From positions 19,879,550 to 19,943,549 of the forward strand of contig CM072163.1 in assembly GCA_036850595.1 (NCBI GenBank): a stretch of DNA of 64,000 nucleotides, given 5' to 3'. Source of the stretch: Rhyacichthys aspro. Taxonomy: Eukaryota; Chordata; Actinopteri; Gobiiformes; Rhyacichthyidae. Numbering within the stretch: position 1 is the stretch's first letter; every line of letters begins with the position of its first letter. The translations under genes and the position numbers were made by a program. The notes below the pieces were generated by a model that searched no databases, was not told where the DNA came from, and saw only the letters and a list, made by a program, of their open reading frames with translations. Of the stretch, positions 25,537 through 38,840 are shown in pieces.

Positions 25537-28500
25537 GAAACGATGACTACGCTGCTGTTGGGAGTGAGTGATGGGACGGCAAAAACAAAATCGGGTACTT
25601 CAGCTGTGATGAAGGGCCACAGCAATAAGTTAAACAGGGAAGATGCAGTTAATTATTGCCTAGTTTAAATTATAGTTTTGCTCATTTTGTTGCTGAAAAG
25701 AGTTCACTTTTTTTTGGAGCCCTTTAAAATGAGCTAATTTGCCTGACTCGTTACTTTTAACCCACCAGGATCAGAGTGGTCATGACTCAGACTTCCAAAT
25801 GCCTGTTAGCATTTTTGTGCTGACCAAGTGCTGATCCTGCTTTAGATGCAGAAAAGCGTAATTATTATCTGCTGGCGATGAGCTCATCTTTTGGACTTCT
25901 GCTCGGTTTAAAACTGGATCTAACAAGTACAGATTTCAAAGATTTCAACACACGCATCCATTCTTCCAGTGCCCAGGCGCTAACCATGTGACCAAAGCAT
26001 GCATGACTAAACGTTGGCTAAATGCTAACAGTCATATGAATCGAGCGCTGACCTTTTCCACATTATGACCACATTAATGGGATGACTATCAGCAGCACTG
26101 GGGTGTATTTTTGAAGCACAAAGCTGCCCATTCTCCAGAGTTCAATGGCCCTTGAGCTTTAGAGATTGTTGCGTGGAACGTTGGAGGCCGTACAGATAAC
26201 AACAAAGCCGCTGTCAATGCTTGGCAAACATTTGGTTTCAAAACAAAAAAGTAGAAGCGCTCGGGTGAAGCTAGCACTGACCATCTGACCCTCAATCCAC
26301 CTGACGATACATCTAGACATAACAACATTGCACCTGAGAGCACCGGGGTCAAGCATGTCCAGGCCTGTCAGTTTGTCAAAGATACCGTGGGTCGATGGAA
26401 AGAAACCCCTTATGACTGCCTTAAGTTACTGCCGTCTGCAAACATGAGGCCCCACAGCCGACGCGTCCTGTGTGACAGTTCATGTAGGTTCAGGCAGTAA
26501 AAAGGAACTAGGTGACCTACTTCTCATGTTTGTCACCGTGCCTCTGTGTGTCTTATTGTCAGCCCCGTAAGGAATGAGAACTCATATTCACCTTGAAAAT
26601 GGTAAAAACTAATTTAACAGTTTGGTTATTCCCTGGCAGAGCTCAAAAAAGGCTACACTGGAAAATGGGATCATACTATAACAAGAATAGTGCCTTATCC
26701 CAGCTATTTAGTTCATAAATAGCCTTTTAATTATACAAAGTGTAGCCCATGCAATGAATTAATGCTATTCGAACTATTAAAAAGGAGGCAGCAGTTACAT
26801 ACCATGAACCACTTAATACTAACATAAATCTCCTTAAACTAGATACCATTTATATAGAGACGTTAGTCAAAAAACTATAAAAATACAAATCACTTACAAA
26901 AATTTGTTCAGCTCAAGTAATTTAAATGTTCAAACAAATGAATGTGATTAAATATTTGCTAGCTGGGACTGCAGGTGTTGGAAACGTGAATTTAGTGTGG
27001 GCCAGAACATTAATGTTAAAACGATCATGGTCAGGGTTGATGTAAAAACACTTTTCCTTTGGTTGAAAGCCTTTACAATTATTTATATTAAAATAAATGT
27101 CCATCACTAATGAGAAAAGTAAGCTGTTTCCTATTTTCCTCTGTACTGTTCATGTTAAGCACTTGTTTTAGCGTGGCTCTAGCAAACACAAACTGCACAG
27201 TAAGTTTATAGGCACATTGCCATTGCCATATTTCTGCCTGTCAAGAGACCATCAAGAGACTTTACTCTTCTTACTTCGGGTTAAACTTCCTAAAATAAAA
27301 TATGTTTTACTAAGTAGTTCAGTTTCATAATTATAGCATAGGTTGAAAATGGTGCACAGCAATATCTTCTAGTTCAGAGAGACTGTGGCTAAAGTGCTAT
27401 TATGTTCTGTCAACACTAAAGGTACAAAATGTCAAATTGACCCAGTGATTTTTTGCCAGTGCTGTGGATGCCCAGCACACAGAGTAATTGCATAATCTAA
27501 TGACGTTACCTAAGAATGGTTAATTGAGTATCAGAAAATCATGAAAAATTGTCTTGTGTTGTGTTGGCCTTGTTAGCTACTATTAAAATGTATTGTATTA
27601 AGCAGCTGAATGAAATTACCATAAACTGACAGCAGGGGCAGTAGAGTACCTTCAATTCAGTTCAATTATTGTAAACCAGTTAATTCTAGAGAAAAGTAAA
27701 CAGTGAAAACTACCTATGAGCAAGAATTTGTGGCTAGGTAAAAACCGTTCAACAGGGAAAATACCTCTGCAGGGCCTGGCTTTTGTTTTAATTTCCAAAA
27801 TCATGTTATTACATTTTTTTTTTTTAATTCCCCTTGAAAAAATACAAACTGTGCTGGTGGGGCAGAGTCAGAGTAAACATGCCTCCAAGTAGCCTCCAAC
27901 TCCCACACTGGTAGCAGTAATATAACAGAATTACATTCTGTCTACAATTGCTAGCCATTTGTCTCACCAATATTCTTGACCAGAATTGTGACCAAAAAAA
28001 AAAACAAATTTCATTAAGGTATATTTAAGAGTACTGATAAGAGGAACTATATATTGGAAAAACATAATGATGCAAATGTGAACGTAATGAAATAAATAAA
28101 CATACAGTTAACATAGAGACAGATATGACCTCTGTAGCAGTAGTTGTCCAGAACTGTTCTGGCTGACACAGCCGAATGAAGACGCGTCTATTGTAGTGTC
28201 GCTTGACCCAGGTCAATTGACTGTTGTTTCATTTGTTTCATTCTCACTTCTATCTAATGCTAATTAGTTAGCAGGTTTAAACTTTCTTTAACCCCCCCAT
28301 CTCTACTACAAAAATACTGCATATAGCTTACTGCTTAATTAATACTAAGAGTTGTAATGCTATTTTACAATATATTCTGTAATATCACAAAAACTAATGT
28401 AAAAATAATACCATGTAATCAGCCAGTATGCTAAAAAAATGTTGCCCTGAACGTGATCAGTTTTATAAATGGTTTGTATCCACTAGAAGGCTCCATATTT

Positions 28501-31500
28501 ATTCTTAGACTACATGTAATGCCACTTCCTTCCCCTCTGTAACAAGCCTGGAATTTTGCTGGGAACATCACGCCCCTCCGGAGAGAATGAGGCCCTTGTT
28601 TCTGTCTGTGAATAGATACACAACAAAGAAGGCCTCTGGTGACCTGACGCGGGGTCGACGTCCTGCAGCAGAGAACACTGTGTGCTGGAGCCGACCGTTA
28701 CGACAACTTCTGCTTGGGCACATATCTCCTGTTTCCCATCAGCGTGGTACAGACAATAAGGCTATAGTAAAGGCCTTGTCAGTACAATGGGTGTTTACAT
28801 AGGTCAGATGCAGATTGTTTGGTGATGTTAGCATAGCACAGTGTTGCGATGGATCTATATAGGCACAGTTTATGTCATGATAGTTATTAGTTTTTATATT
28901 AAAACCAAAGATAGAATCATTTACTGCTGGTGAATCATATGCAAAAATGAGTGACTTATCTTCATTTATTGAGATATTAATTTCCCTTTGAGAAAACAGG
29001 GTGGAGCTCAAATGTAATAGGGACTTGCTGTAGTTTGAAGCTCTTTTACAGCAGTTGCTATTGCTTCATTAACATCAAAGTTAAATGAATAGCACTGGCC
29101 TAATATTCACAGTTGAATTTGGCCCCATGGAAGTTGGAAGACGCAGAGGGGATTACCATTTTTTTGGAAAAAGGTCAGTGTAGAGGAGTGGAAGCATTAC
29201 AGACACATCTTAGCTATAGCAAGCAAGTAGGCTAATAGTAATGGTCTGAACACCAATTAAAATTGAGCCCTGTAGAGACTAACCATGTTGTACTATGCTA
29301 ACATGGTATAACTTCAAAGTAATTTTAACTTCCATCTTTTATTTGTAATGAACAAAGCTCTCCAACTTAGCCATAATTCAAAGTAGCTGTCAAATGCTAA
29401 TGCAATAACATTTCCTTCCTATGAATTTCCTTGAGGGTATAATAATGGGAGAATTAAAATGAAAAAAAAAAAATGCTAATGAAGCCAAAATATGAACTAC
29501 ACATCGGTCGTCTCCAAAAAGCCTGGTTCCTACCAATTCAATTTTCACAGTTGCTTACCTGGTTGTATTGTTTCATTGTACATTTTTTGGGGGGTTTATC
29601 TAAACTATTATGCTCTAAGGTTACTGTAAGAGCTTCTTTTTAGTTCAGGAATGACTCTTCTCTATCCATGGTTAGCCAAACACTCAAACATTCAATGTCC
29701 TCCCCTAATGATAAACTCCAGAGCTTATTCAACAGCCTATAGCATTGTGAGCTATCAAGAGCTAACTTTGTAACTATGATGCATCATCCTAAACTCCTTT
29801 TTCCCAAATATGGAAATTCTTTAATGGGAGTGTGAAATCCTCATTTGCCTACTTTACACAATTTATAGTAGCGATGAAATAAGAAGCCATATAAAGTGGT
29901 GTGCAGGGTACAACGGCCAACAATGATAGGCTGTCTAACATCTATTAATACTGCACTATGGCCAAAGACTACAGTTTCAAAAGGCTGTCACTCTAAATAG
30001 AACATGATGCATCGACCGGTGGACCAAATTTCATCCTCACTCAATAAAGGACGTTCACAGTTCAGTGTAGTGCTGGTTAATGGCAGCTTTGTGACCTCTG
30101 ATTCAGTTTATGAGAGGCTCTAGCCACTGACTGTTCACATGGCAGAACAGCTGATTTCTTCTGCTGTCATCATCATACACTGTAATCGTATAACATACAT
30201 GGTGATATAAAAGATAGTATGGCTGAGATAATGAATGTTACGTAAATGTTCTACTGTCCTTCAAACGTAATCCAAGTATAAATGAGCTGTATGGATCAAA
30301 CCAGGGTATGGAAAATTTAATGCGTCTGGAATGTTTTAGTCCAAATATAGTGTGACCTGCAACTAAGTCAACTTAGTATATTAACTGTAGGCTTCTAGAA
30401 AACTTATGAACATGCATTTTATTACATTATTTCATTATGCATAAGCATGACTATGCAACATTGATATGAAGCAATGTAATGTAACCTGACTCGCTGGTTA
30501 AACTGTTACTCAGCTCTGTTCTACTCTTTTAAACCAATAAGCAGTCCAGCCTTAGTAGTTTATTGTTGACACTAAACCAAACATCCTGTACAGTGTCATT
30601 GGTAACCATATTGTTATGATTGTTGTAAAAGAAACTGCTGCTATGAAGGTCTTGAATTATATTTGTTGTAACTGGGACATTAGAATACATGCATATGTTT
30701 TTGTCCTTTTGGATTTGAGTGACACGGTCAGCCTCAACATTCTGTTCCAGTAGGCATTTTTTAATGGATAACTACAATAACTTTAACACCATAAAACCAA
30801 ACTCTACATTATCCTTTAATCCAGTGACAACCGTCCATTAGAATCAACAGTCAAATGTGGTTTGCTGCTTTTCTTATCTTGGAGAAAAAGAACGTTTGTA
30901 GTGTAGGGTAGGAACTGTGCCATTTTAGTTGATTCTGATTAAACTTCTCAGTCTTCTTAACAGTCTCATTCAAAACCATCAAAAAATCAGCATTAATATC
31001 ACCTTTTGCAGAGGCTTTTTAACCAACCCTAATGTAAAAAAACATTCAAATATTCACTTTTTCGCTGTCATGTTAAAGTTGTTAAAGTTTCACATGGTGA
31101 AAAGCACATTGTGTCACCTTGGAGAATTAATGAAACTCCCAAATACAAATGCCTTTCCTTGCATAGGTAATTGGGTTCAATGGTGAGGCCTAGTTTTTAA
31201 AGTGAATGTTCTCACATTGTTCTCACCAGCACTGTGCTTATCAGTTCAAGCAACTGACGTCATTGGAGTAACCTACATTTTGGCGATTGTCAACGTCAGC
31301 CCACCTGCAGCAAGACCTGATAAAACGGAGAACCCAATGAGAACATAAAGCATTTCAAAAAAACAACATTCTCATTAATGGTATGACAGCTCAAAAAGTG
31401 AAGGGAAATATGAATTAAAAGGAGCCTAGACTCTAAAAGTTGTTATAGTCTTACGTTAACTTTCATGAAACATAATGTTCTGTATCTTGTAAAACTGCCA

Positions 31501-34500
31501 ACATTTGATACAGAACTTTTCTTCCCTTCTGTAAAAAGTGCGAAAACTTGGCCTATCTCTCAAACTCAGAGTAAGAGTTCCTGGTATTGACACTCACTAA
31601 CCAGTAACTGTGTTCTGTTTGAAGATAAAGTTGTGCGTCAGCTGACTTCCCAGTAACTGCTGCTTTTTTTAAAATAAGGGGGCGGTCTGTTGCTATGAGG
31701 AAGTGGGGCCCACAAGCGCTGCTCTGACTGTTTAAAAGGCTTGTTCCTCAAAGCTCAAATTACAAAATGGTCATTCTCAAAGGGGACTGCATTACATTGC
31801 AGAAACGTCTCTATGGCCAAAAAAAAGCATTCCAAGACAGAATACATTTAGTGTTTTCACCATATAAGCTGTCTCATTTTTGCAGCTAAGTCCAGAACAT
31901 ATTATGGGTTGTTACCTTTAAGCAATTGAATAATCAATACTTAGCACAATGTTTGAATGTTTAGAATGCATATGGTTGAGTAAGAATTATTCAGCACCAC
32001 TCCCTTTAACTATCCCGAGTATGGAATGTGTACACCTGGAGATGTTTTTCAATGCTTCACAGCTGCACTGCTCTTGGTGCAGTGTTTTTGCTCAACTAAA
32101 CTTTGTTTCATTGAAGAGTTCTACTTAAAATAAAGTGTAAATACTAAGATTTCTTTTAACCAAGTTTCTCTTTGAACTTCTGCAGCCTCTCCACCAAGTT
32201 GTTTTTCTCAAGTATTATAGCCACAACCACCATGAGAATGTCTGGTATGTGCTGTCTCCATACTGTAGTTGTGTTGATATCTCAACCACAGAATATACTT
32301 TTGTTTTCAGTTTTATACTTAATACTTTAACTTGTGCTCTACTGCTACAAATCACCAAAGCTATAGTCACTGCTTGCAACAATGAGTGCATGCAATGAGG
32401 CTGCACAATATATCACATTATTGTCATTGTGATAATAACAAATGCAATCTCTGTACTGCAGTGACTTGGTTCAGTCTGAATATTGTAATGGTCTTCCATC
32501 TGAGTAACACTGTGCCAATGTCAAAATAAGTGTCTAATCAAATACAAAATCAAAAGGAATCAAACTATGCTGTTGTTGTTATGTATGTGACTAAATAAAG
32601 TTCAAAAAGTCCTGGTCTAAATGGAGTCTTTGGTAAAGTCTAGTTTTGATTTAGTCCCAGTTTTGTTCTAAAGTCTTGTATTTCTTAGTAAACTTGATGT
32701 CATGTGATGATGTGATGTGTTTGAGTCAAAATGCTTGAAGGGCAATATTGTTATGTATCAGGAATATCTAGGCTATGCATGAGTCTTAAATTGAAATATT
32801 GAATAAACAAATAGTGAAATACAATACTTCAACCCTCATGCTGTTAAACTGATTCTTAGGGTGGATTAACTCCAAAAGCGACAAAATCTGTTGCCTGAGC
32901 TCAGTTTCCTCTGTTCGCGTTGACAGCCCTCATTCAAATTGGGATGTTCAAGACACTATAATTTTGCTTGGACCTACTCCTCTCAGATGTCTATCAAATT
33001 CTCTTCTGTGATCGTCGCTTGCCGCTCCCTCGCGCCAGCCTGCATAGGAAATGAACTTACCCTTATATTTAAAATCAGTGGCCTAATATTGTAAAAGCAA
33101 AATAAATAAGAAATACAACTATTGGTATTTGTCTTGCTCAAGCCCGGCTTACACCTTTCAATTTTTTGGCCTGAATTTTGTTGTGCGTGTTTGTTGAGCT
33201 GTGAAAGGGGCCTTACAAGAGACGATTAACCCCTCCCGACATGCTCCCGACTGGCAATCATATGGCTGGATGAAATTCTGATGTATCACACATTTTGGTC
33301 ACAGCAAACCATCAGATTGTACATTGTCAGCACATAAATTGAGAACTTTTACGCAATGTACTCGTACAGGGTGAGTTGGGGTTCTATTTAAAAGACTCGG
33401 AAGTTGCACAGTGTACGCCCAGTTAAATAATGAACCACAAAAAAATTTGGAATTGGAATGGACAAGTGAAAAGTGGTATATCACATATCACAAGTATCAT
33501 TAGTGTACCCAGACATGAGTCTACCCTATATTTTCTAAATTCTAATATCGCAAGTCATCAAAAACATTGCATCCAGCTTGTCTTCCGCCTTGTAACGTGT
33601 AAAATAGTAATTTACCAGTTCTGAACCTAGAGTAATTAGCCTACCAGATAATTACACTCATTACAATGAATACACTTCTAACACCTGCCGCCAATCATTA
33701 ATTATAAACAGGATTCCCAGCTAACATCTAAGGTAGGTGTAAAAACATTATATATGCATGGAATGTAAATAATGTATGGTCTAATAAACCAACATTACAG
33801 TGGATCAAAGAAAGCTTTGCATATCACCCTCAAGACACTGTGGGCCTGGATGTGTTTTGTGCAACCCCAATCCACTTGTGTATCTTGGAGCATGGTGCAA
33901 ATTGCTGTATGAGATTGCCTCAGCTTCAAATCCCCACAGAATTAGCAGCAGCCTGTTCTTCACAATGAAGTGTGGAGAGGTTACCAGGGTGGAGGCTAAC
34001 GTTATTAGCCGCAGGAGAGGAGCGAGGCGGGTCTGCTGTGGCTCATCACCAAGGAGAGGCTCTACTCCATTTTCCTCCCAAGACCTTGAAGGCTGCAGTG
34101 TTTGTTCTGTAACCAAAGACAACAGGGCGATCTGAACAAACATGGGTGTAGCTAGATAGATGATGCGAGGATTCCCCGGCTTCAGAAGGATTTACAAGAC
34201 ACTGCCTTGGTTAAATGAAAAGGAAACTCAAGATTTCTGTGTAAACCATAATAATAACCATATAACGTGCTTGATTAGAGAAAGGTATAGGCCTACTTTT
34301 GTGTGCTAAGGGTATTATGCTTTTAAACTAAGCTAATGCCAGTGCTGGAAAGATATAGAAAGACAATCTATTTTGCAGATCTAGATTTAAAGAGTATGAC
34401 CAAACACAACCAAAACTCAATACTAAGGCAGTTTAGCCAAGTGTTTTCCAAACTAGTGCTAATGCAAGTTTTGTTAATGAACCAAAGCTAGTGCTAATGC

Positions 34501-35999
34501 TGGTGTTAGGGTAGAAAGACAAGTGTTTACATTTTTTTAGGATACCGAATGATAAAAAAATGGAAGAAAAATTAGGACCCAAACTAAAATTAAAGTGACT
34601 TTTTAAAGCTTGCTGAGTTTGAGCTTAGCTTCTTCTAACAGTCTTGTTGCTAATGCTGCCAATGCATTTCCATAAGTAGATAGTTTATTAAAAGAAATGG
34701 TCAATCATACACATAGTAATTGCCTATTTTATAGCTGTCAGTCTTATTTCTAAGTAGAATTTGCAAAGATTATGACATATGATAATAGAGAACGCTTTTT
34801 GAGTAGGAAAACTACATCTCATAGTAGTTTGTATATGAATTTTCTCTTTAGTTTCAAGGTGGCTATATTTTTTTACTGCATAATGCAACTACAGTGTGAA
34901 TCACTTGAGTCTGGCAACCTGAGACATTAAATTACAAAACTAGAGTTAAAAAGACTGCTGTGTTAAGCTTTATAACCAACTACACTGACTACATTGCCAG
35001 TTATGTAATAAGACTGCTCAGCGGATGTAGTAACCCACTTTTACCTTATATTCTTTGCTGCTGCTCTCTGCAGAAAAAAACCCTACATGCAACTGAACTT
35101 GCAGAGCTGTGGCTGCACCACAAGACATAGGCTAAATGCATCTGCAGTGCTAGCGCAGCATCATCTAATTTCTAGGAAACTGCATTTGGGTTGTTATGTG
35201 TGAATATAAAAATGTGACGACAACTCAAACGTATTCAAGTGTAGGGTGAGGTGATAATAATGGATTAGACTTATATAACGTTTTTTTTTAAGGCACTCAA
35301 AGTGATTCACAATTGGGTCCATTATTCATTCACTCCACTGTCACACACTGGTGGTGATAAACTACCTCTGTAGCCACACCTGCCAGAGACTGACAGATAT
35401 GGCATGAGCATAGGTGTGCACTCAAGCCTTGCCCTGCTTTTACAACGCTCATTTGACAGAAAGATATTAAAAGGTGAAAAGTCAGAGTCAATGTAGCTTT
35501 TTTATTTGCTATTGGGAAAAAAGTGAATTGTACATATTGTGTTCAGCTTACAACAGGATCATAGCCACCAAAATAAATTGTCTTCTCTGCAGTCACACTC
35601 ACAGAAGACAAAAAAAATGATAGCCCTCCTCACTTTGTTAACTCTGGGGGCAGCTCTACAACAAACAAACTGCCCAATTTAGTCCATTGTTTTGTCATAG
35701 TCCTGCATATGGTGCTCTTCGCTGCTACTGCCAATCCATGCCTCGACATTTTCACTGACACGGAAGTAGTGCTCCTAACTCTCATGCAAATCCACCCCTC
35801 CTCCTCTGACATGTTGAAGTGTCCACACAAAGGATTCGGGGCTTTTTATGGAAATTGTCAAAGAAAGGGCATACAGCCCTTTGCTTCCAGCTTTATCCAA
35901 AGAGTCGACTTCCCATTATCAATGCAGGCCTTTAAAGTAAACATAATCAAGAGCAGGCTTCAGGTCAACTGAGAGCCATTAACCGTTTTAATTTGCATA
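25537..35999. other. Ten-kilobase stretch with no recognised gene
   Basis: AT-rich DNA with only short open frames. The best are overlapping 111- and 112-codon frames on opposite strands at 33,800-34,143, without recognisable domains. One interspersed repeat starts at 32,397. No clear splice-bounded exon, tRNA or structured RNA was found. Lying upstream in map order but downstream of mcl1 transcription, it may contain distal regulatory DNA; that is inference only. Confidence 0.5.
32397..32720 (+). repeat. Interspersed repeat with GGCTGCACAATAT end
   Basis: GGCTGCACAATATATCACATTATTGTCATTGTGATAA-type sequence is the well-known end of a fish repeat (consensus-like GGGCTGCACGATATT). It shares later blocks (GTCTTCCAT, AAGTGTCTAA, TCTAGTTTTGATTTAGTCC) with the copy at 42,393. 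No coding remains. Confidence 0.6.
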
Positions 36000-36236
36000 G
36001 AAGCATTTGTTTTTCACATTTATTAGAAAAATAAACTTTGTAAATTAAATACAACTTAATTGTCTGAAATCTGTCCATGTCCGTCCCAACGTTCTGATCT
36101 TGAGACGGAAGTATGAGGGAGAGAAAAAAACAAAGCTCTCATTTCCATCTTGAACCCAAAAGGAGAACAGGCTGCTAAAACAAGATGACTTCCAGCAAGC
36201 GCCAGGTAGAAATAGTCTCTTAAAAGTCCGACACAT
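36000..36236 (-). other. mcl1: mcl1 3' UTR
   Basis: Sequence after the mcl1 stop (36,237-36,239). AATAAA on the minus strand occupies 36,024-36,019, which would place cleavage near 36,000 and give a short 3' UTR of about 230 nt. Mammalian MCL1 has a much longer 3' UTR, so a longer alternative form is possible. Confidence 0.55.
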
Positions 36237-37626
36237 TCACCTGATTAACATGGCCAGCGTTGCACCAATACCAGCTAATCCAGCAAAAGCCATGAGAGTG
36301 TTCCTCACTTTCGACTCTGGGTCTGCTACTCTGAAGAAGTCAACAAAGCCGTCCTGGAGAGAGAGAGGGAGAGAGAGAACGTTAAGGGGGAAGCTGTACA
36401 TTCCGCAGAAGTAATTCCTTTTGTGACCACTGTTATGCAACCACTCATTTTTTCCAGGCTACATCCTGTCATTCAAGTATTAGTCACAACTTACCCAGCT
36501 GTTGTTTTTTGCCAGCCAGTCTCGTTGGTTAGAGAGGAGATATGTTGAGATTTCTTGTCCCACTCTTTCCACACAGTTCTCCCTCCCTTTCGTCTTGAAG
36601 TACTGGCACACTACTGCCCCGAAGGCCAGCAGGCTGGCAATACGACCCCAGTTGGTGGCGCCGTCTTCAAACATACTTCTGGCTACGACGCCAACGAACC
36701 TTACATCGTCTCCCCTGTCGTCTAATGACAGTTTGTTGATCATACCTTTAAAATGAAAAATCTGGATGAGAAACCAAGTTGTGTGTCCAACTTCATTTAC
36801 ACAAACCCATTACTGACATTCTTTAGCAAGGAAACATTTAAAATAGATTAAATGAGCTAAATGGTAAACAGAGTAAGAGAATAAGTGATAAAAACTACAG
36901 ACAGTCATTTGTGGACTTGCAGACTAGCTCAAGTTCAGTTCAGAGTGTCCCTCAGAATGGCATGAAGTTAATGGGAGGTAAAATATAAGTCAATGGCCAG
37001 TTTTCCTGAAATAAGAGCCGGTGACCCACTGATCCAAACCAGTCATGTCAGTTAATGGGAAACTCCGTAGTTAGCTTAGCTGCCACGACCTCTTTGTATT
37101 GAGCACACAGCAGACGCCAGTGCTTACCATTGTATGCGTATCTGTGTTTCTCCAAAAGGTCCTCGACGACTCTCTTCATTGTTGATAATACCTCGCTTTG
37201 GTGCCATCTTGGTCTAGAAATCCCAGTGAAAAGCTTAAGGAACTCGCCGATAAGCTGCCTAGTGTCGTTCTCCAACACTTCATCCTCCGCCGAGGAACTG
37301 GAAACGTCTATCTCGCTGTCCGACTGAAACTCCGGCGTACAGGGCAGGGAGCCGTCCGCGTTGTCGAAACTTTCCTCCCGAAGGCTTTTATTTAAATGCT
37401 CGTTTTGCGTTTTTACTCCAAGAGCGGTCGGTCGTGGATGTGGAGAATTATTAGGGCCTACATTCCCGTTGCAAGAGTCCATGGTGGAGGCCCTTGGTAT
37501 CTGCGCGGAAGTGTCTCCTGCTCCGTAGTGCATTGGTCCCTCCACGACTCCATTTTGAGGCAGGAACAGGCTCATAGCTGAAAGGGGTAAAGCAGTCCTA
37601 TTTGCTGGTGAATTCATAATATTCAT
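36237..37626 (-). CDS. mcl1: MCL1, anti-apoptotic BCL-2 family protein (3 coding exons)
   Basis: MCL1 sits in the outer mitochondrial membrane and binds BAK, BAX and BH3-only proteins to block cytochrome c release. Exons: 37,626-37,128 (donor ATG|GTAAGC), 36,745-36,495 (donor TGG|GTAAGT) and 36,353-36,237, giving 288 residues. The N-terminus contains LPQNGVVEGPMHYG, typical of teleost MCL1, then an acidic Ser-rich segment (residues 102-121), a likely degradation region. A BH3-like helix covers about residues 147-161, BH1 with NWGR covers 192-211, BH2 starts at RDWLAKNNSWDGFVDFF (241-257), and a hydrophobic tail anchor covers about 271-286, ending LIR. The BH1-BH2 exon layout matches the family. 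It is shorter than human MCL1 (350) because the N-terminal region is compact. Start: first ATG in frame; a second Met at codon 4 is an alternative. The teleost a/b paralogue is not determined. The 382-bp first intron shows nothing notable. Confidence 0.97.
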
Positions 37627-37779
37627 TTTAACCGGTAACTTAAATCACGAATTAGCACGTTTACTATAAATTGAATGTCCTAAAGATCAGATACTAGCCT
37701 GTAAGACTAAAGCTAACTTCCTTAATATAATTGCGAGCCCATGGTGACGGTTAAGAGCTGAGCGAGGAGCGGCTTCCAG

Positions 37780-37788
37780 CTTTATATA
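37780..37788 (-). promoter_or_regulatory. mcl1: mcl1 TATA box
   Basis: On the minus strand the sequence reads CATATATAAAG, a good TATA box about 155 bp upstream of the mcl1 start codon. Transcription would begin near 37,750, giving a 5' UTR of about 125 nt. Confidence 0.7.
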
Positions 37789-37817
37789 TGTGAGCCGCGT
37801 CAACTCGTGCGTAGAAC

Positions 37818-37853
37818 TTACGTCATCACGTAGCTTCCTCTTCTAGACTTCCG
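37818..37853 (-). promoter_or_regulatory. mcl1: CRE-like and ETS-like sites upstream of mcl1
   Basis: TGACGTAA (minus strand of 37,818-37,825) is a CREB/ATF half-site variant. CGGAAGT (37,853-37,847) and AGGAAG (37,839-37,834) carry ETS cores. They lie 30-75 bp upstream of the TATA box. CRE and ETS/SRE control is known for mammalian MCL1; use here is inferred. Confidence 0.5.
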
Positions 37854-37859
37854 ACTTCA

Positions 37860-38840
37860 AACAAAGTAGTACAAGTAGGCGATTTTATATTTTAATTAAA
37901 CAATATTACATATAAAATGTTAAAATGTAAAAAATAATTTTAATGTGACAAAACTGTCTTCAAATGACATGCCTAATAAGGGGGAGAAAGTCAGTGTTTT
38001 TCCATGACATTATTATCTGATAAGAGATGGAAGAATTCCGTGGAATCTCAAAATTTGTACCCAAACCCTTTTCATTTGGACAAATTTACAGATGATAACA
38101 AAAGTTTGCAAGCTATATTGAGTGGCACTTTTCAATATTATATTTAAAATATATGTTGTTGTTTTTTTTAATCCATAAGCTCCCATTTGATTTCGCACAT
38201 TTATCCACGATTTTATTTCTAGGCAGGCATCCAATATAAGGCCCAATAGAAAAACAAGCCCTTTTGTGCTTTTCAACAAATCAACAAATATTGAATGATT
38301 GTTAGATAATAAGTAAAATAATAATAATTTAAAGGCTGATTGAATAAATTATATATAATATCTCTGGTCATTGATGAAGTTTTTACGTTCTAATGTAACC
38401 TTACAAATCTAGTTTGACATTACTGCTGTAGAATACACACTGATCAAAATGTAATCTGGCAGAATTGACCTTTAGAAAACTGAAATCTATTATTAGTTTG
38501 AACTAAGGGCTCTTAGACTGTGCATTGAATAGATTCTCTGGACTTCTGCTTGTATATAGTTTCCTTCAACACGTAAATGGAAAGCAGCCAGTTTGTTTTA
38601 TTAGTAACCCTATTTCAGAGTTCTTTGTGTGGAAAAAAATACCAGAAATTTCCAGGGACCTGTAGAGGGAACGTGGAAGGCTACATGAATGAACAATGTG
38701 CTGCTGCCCTCTAGAGTGGCTTCTGAAGTAGTGCAATTATATATATATATATTTTTTATTTCAAGGCATCTGAATGCTGGGTGTTAAGAGTTATTTTACC
38801 TTTTATACCAAAACGCAACAAGAAAACTTATTAATGTAAA
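37860..38840. other. AT-rich intergenic DNA between mcl1 and ensa
   Basis: No open frame of interest. A short AT dinucleotide run lies near 38,740-38,752. No recognised repeat. Confidence 0.5.

Noticed and set aside
33800..34143. Overlapping 111- and 112-codon frames on opposite strands
   Set aside because: No domain, no splice context or poly(A) signal, and mirrored open frames are expected by chance in a GC-richer patch.
37130..37581. Plus-strand frames opposite mcl1 exon 1
   Set aside because: Antisense shadows of a confidently identified coding exon.
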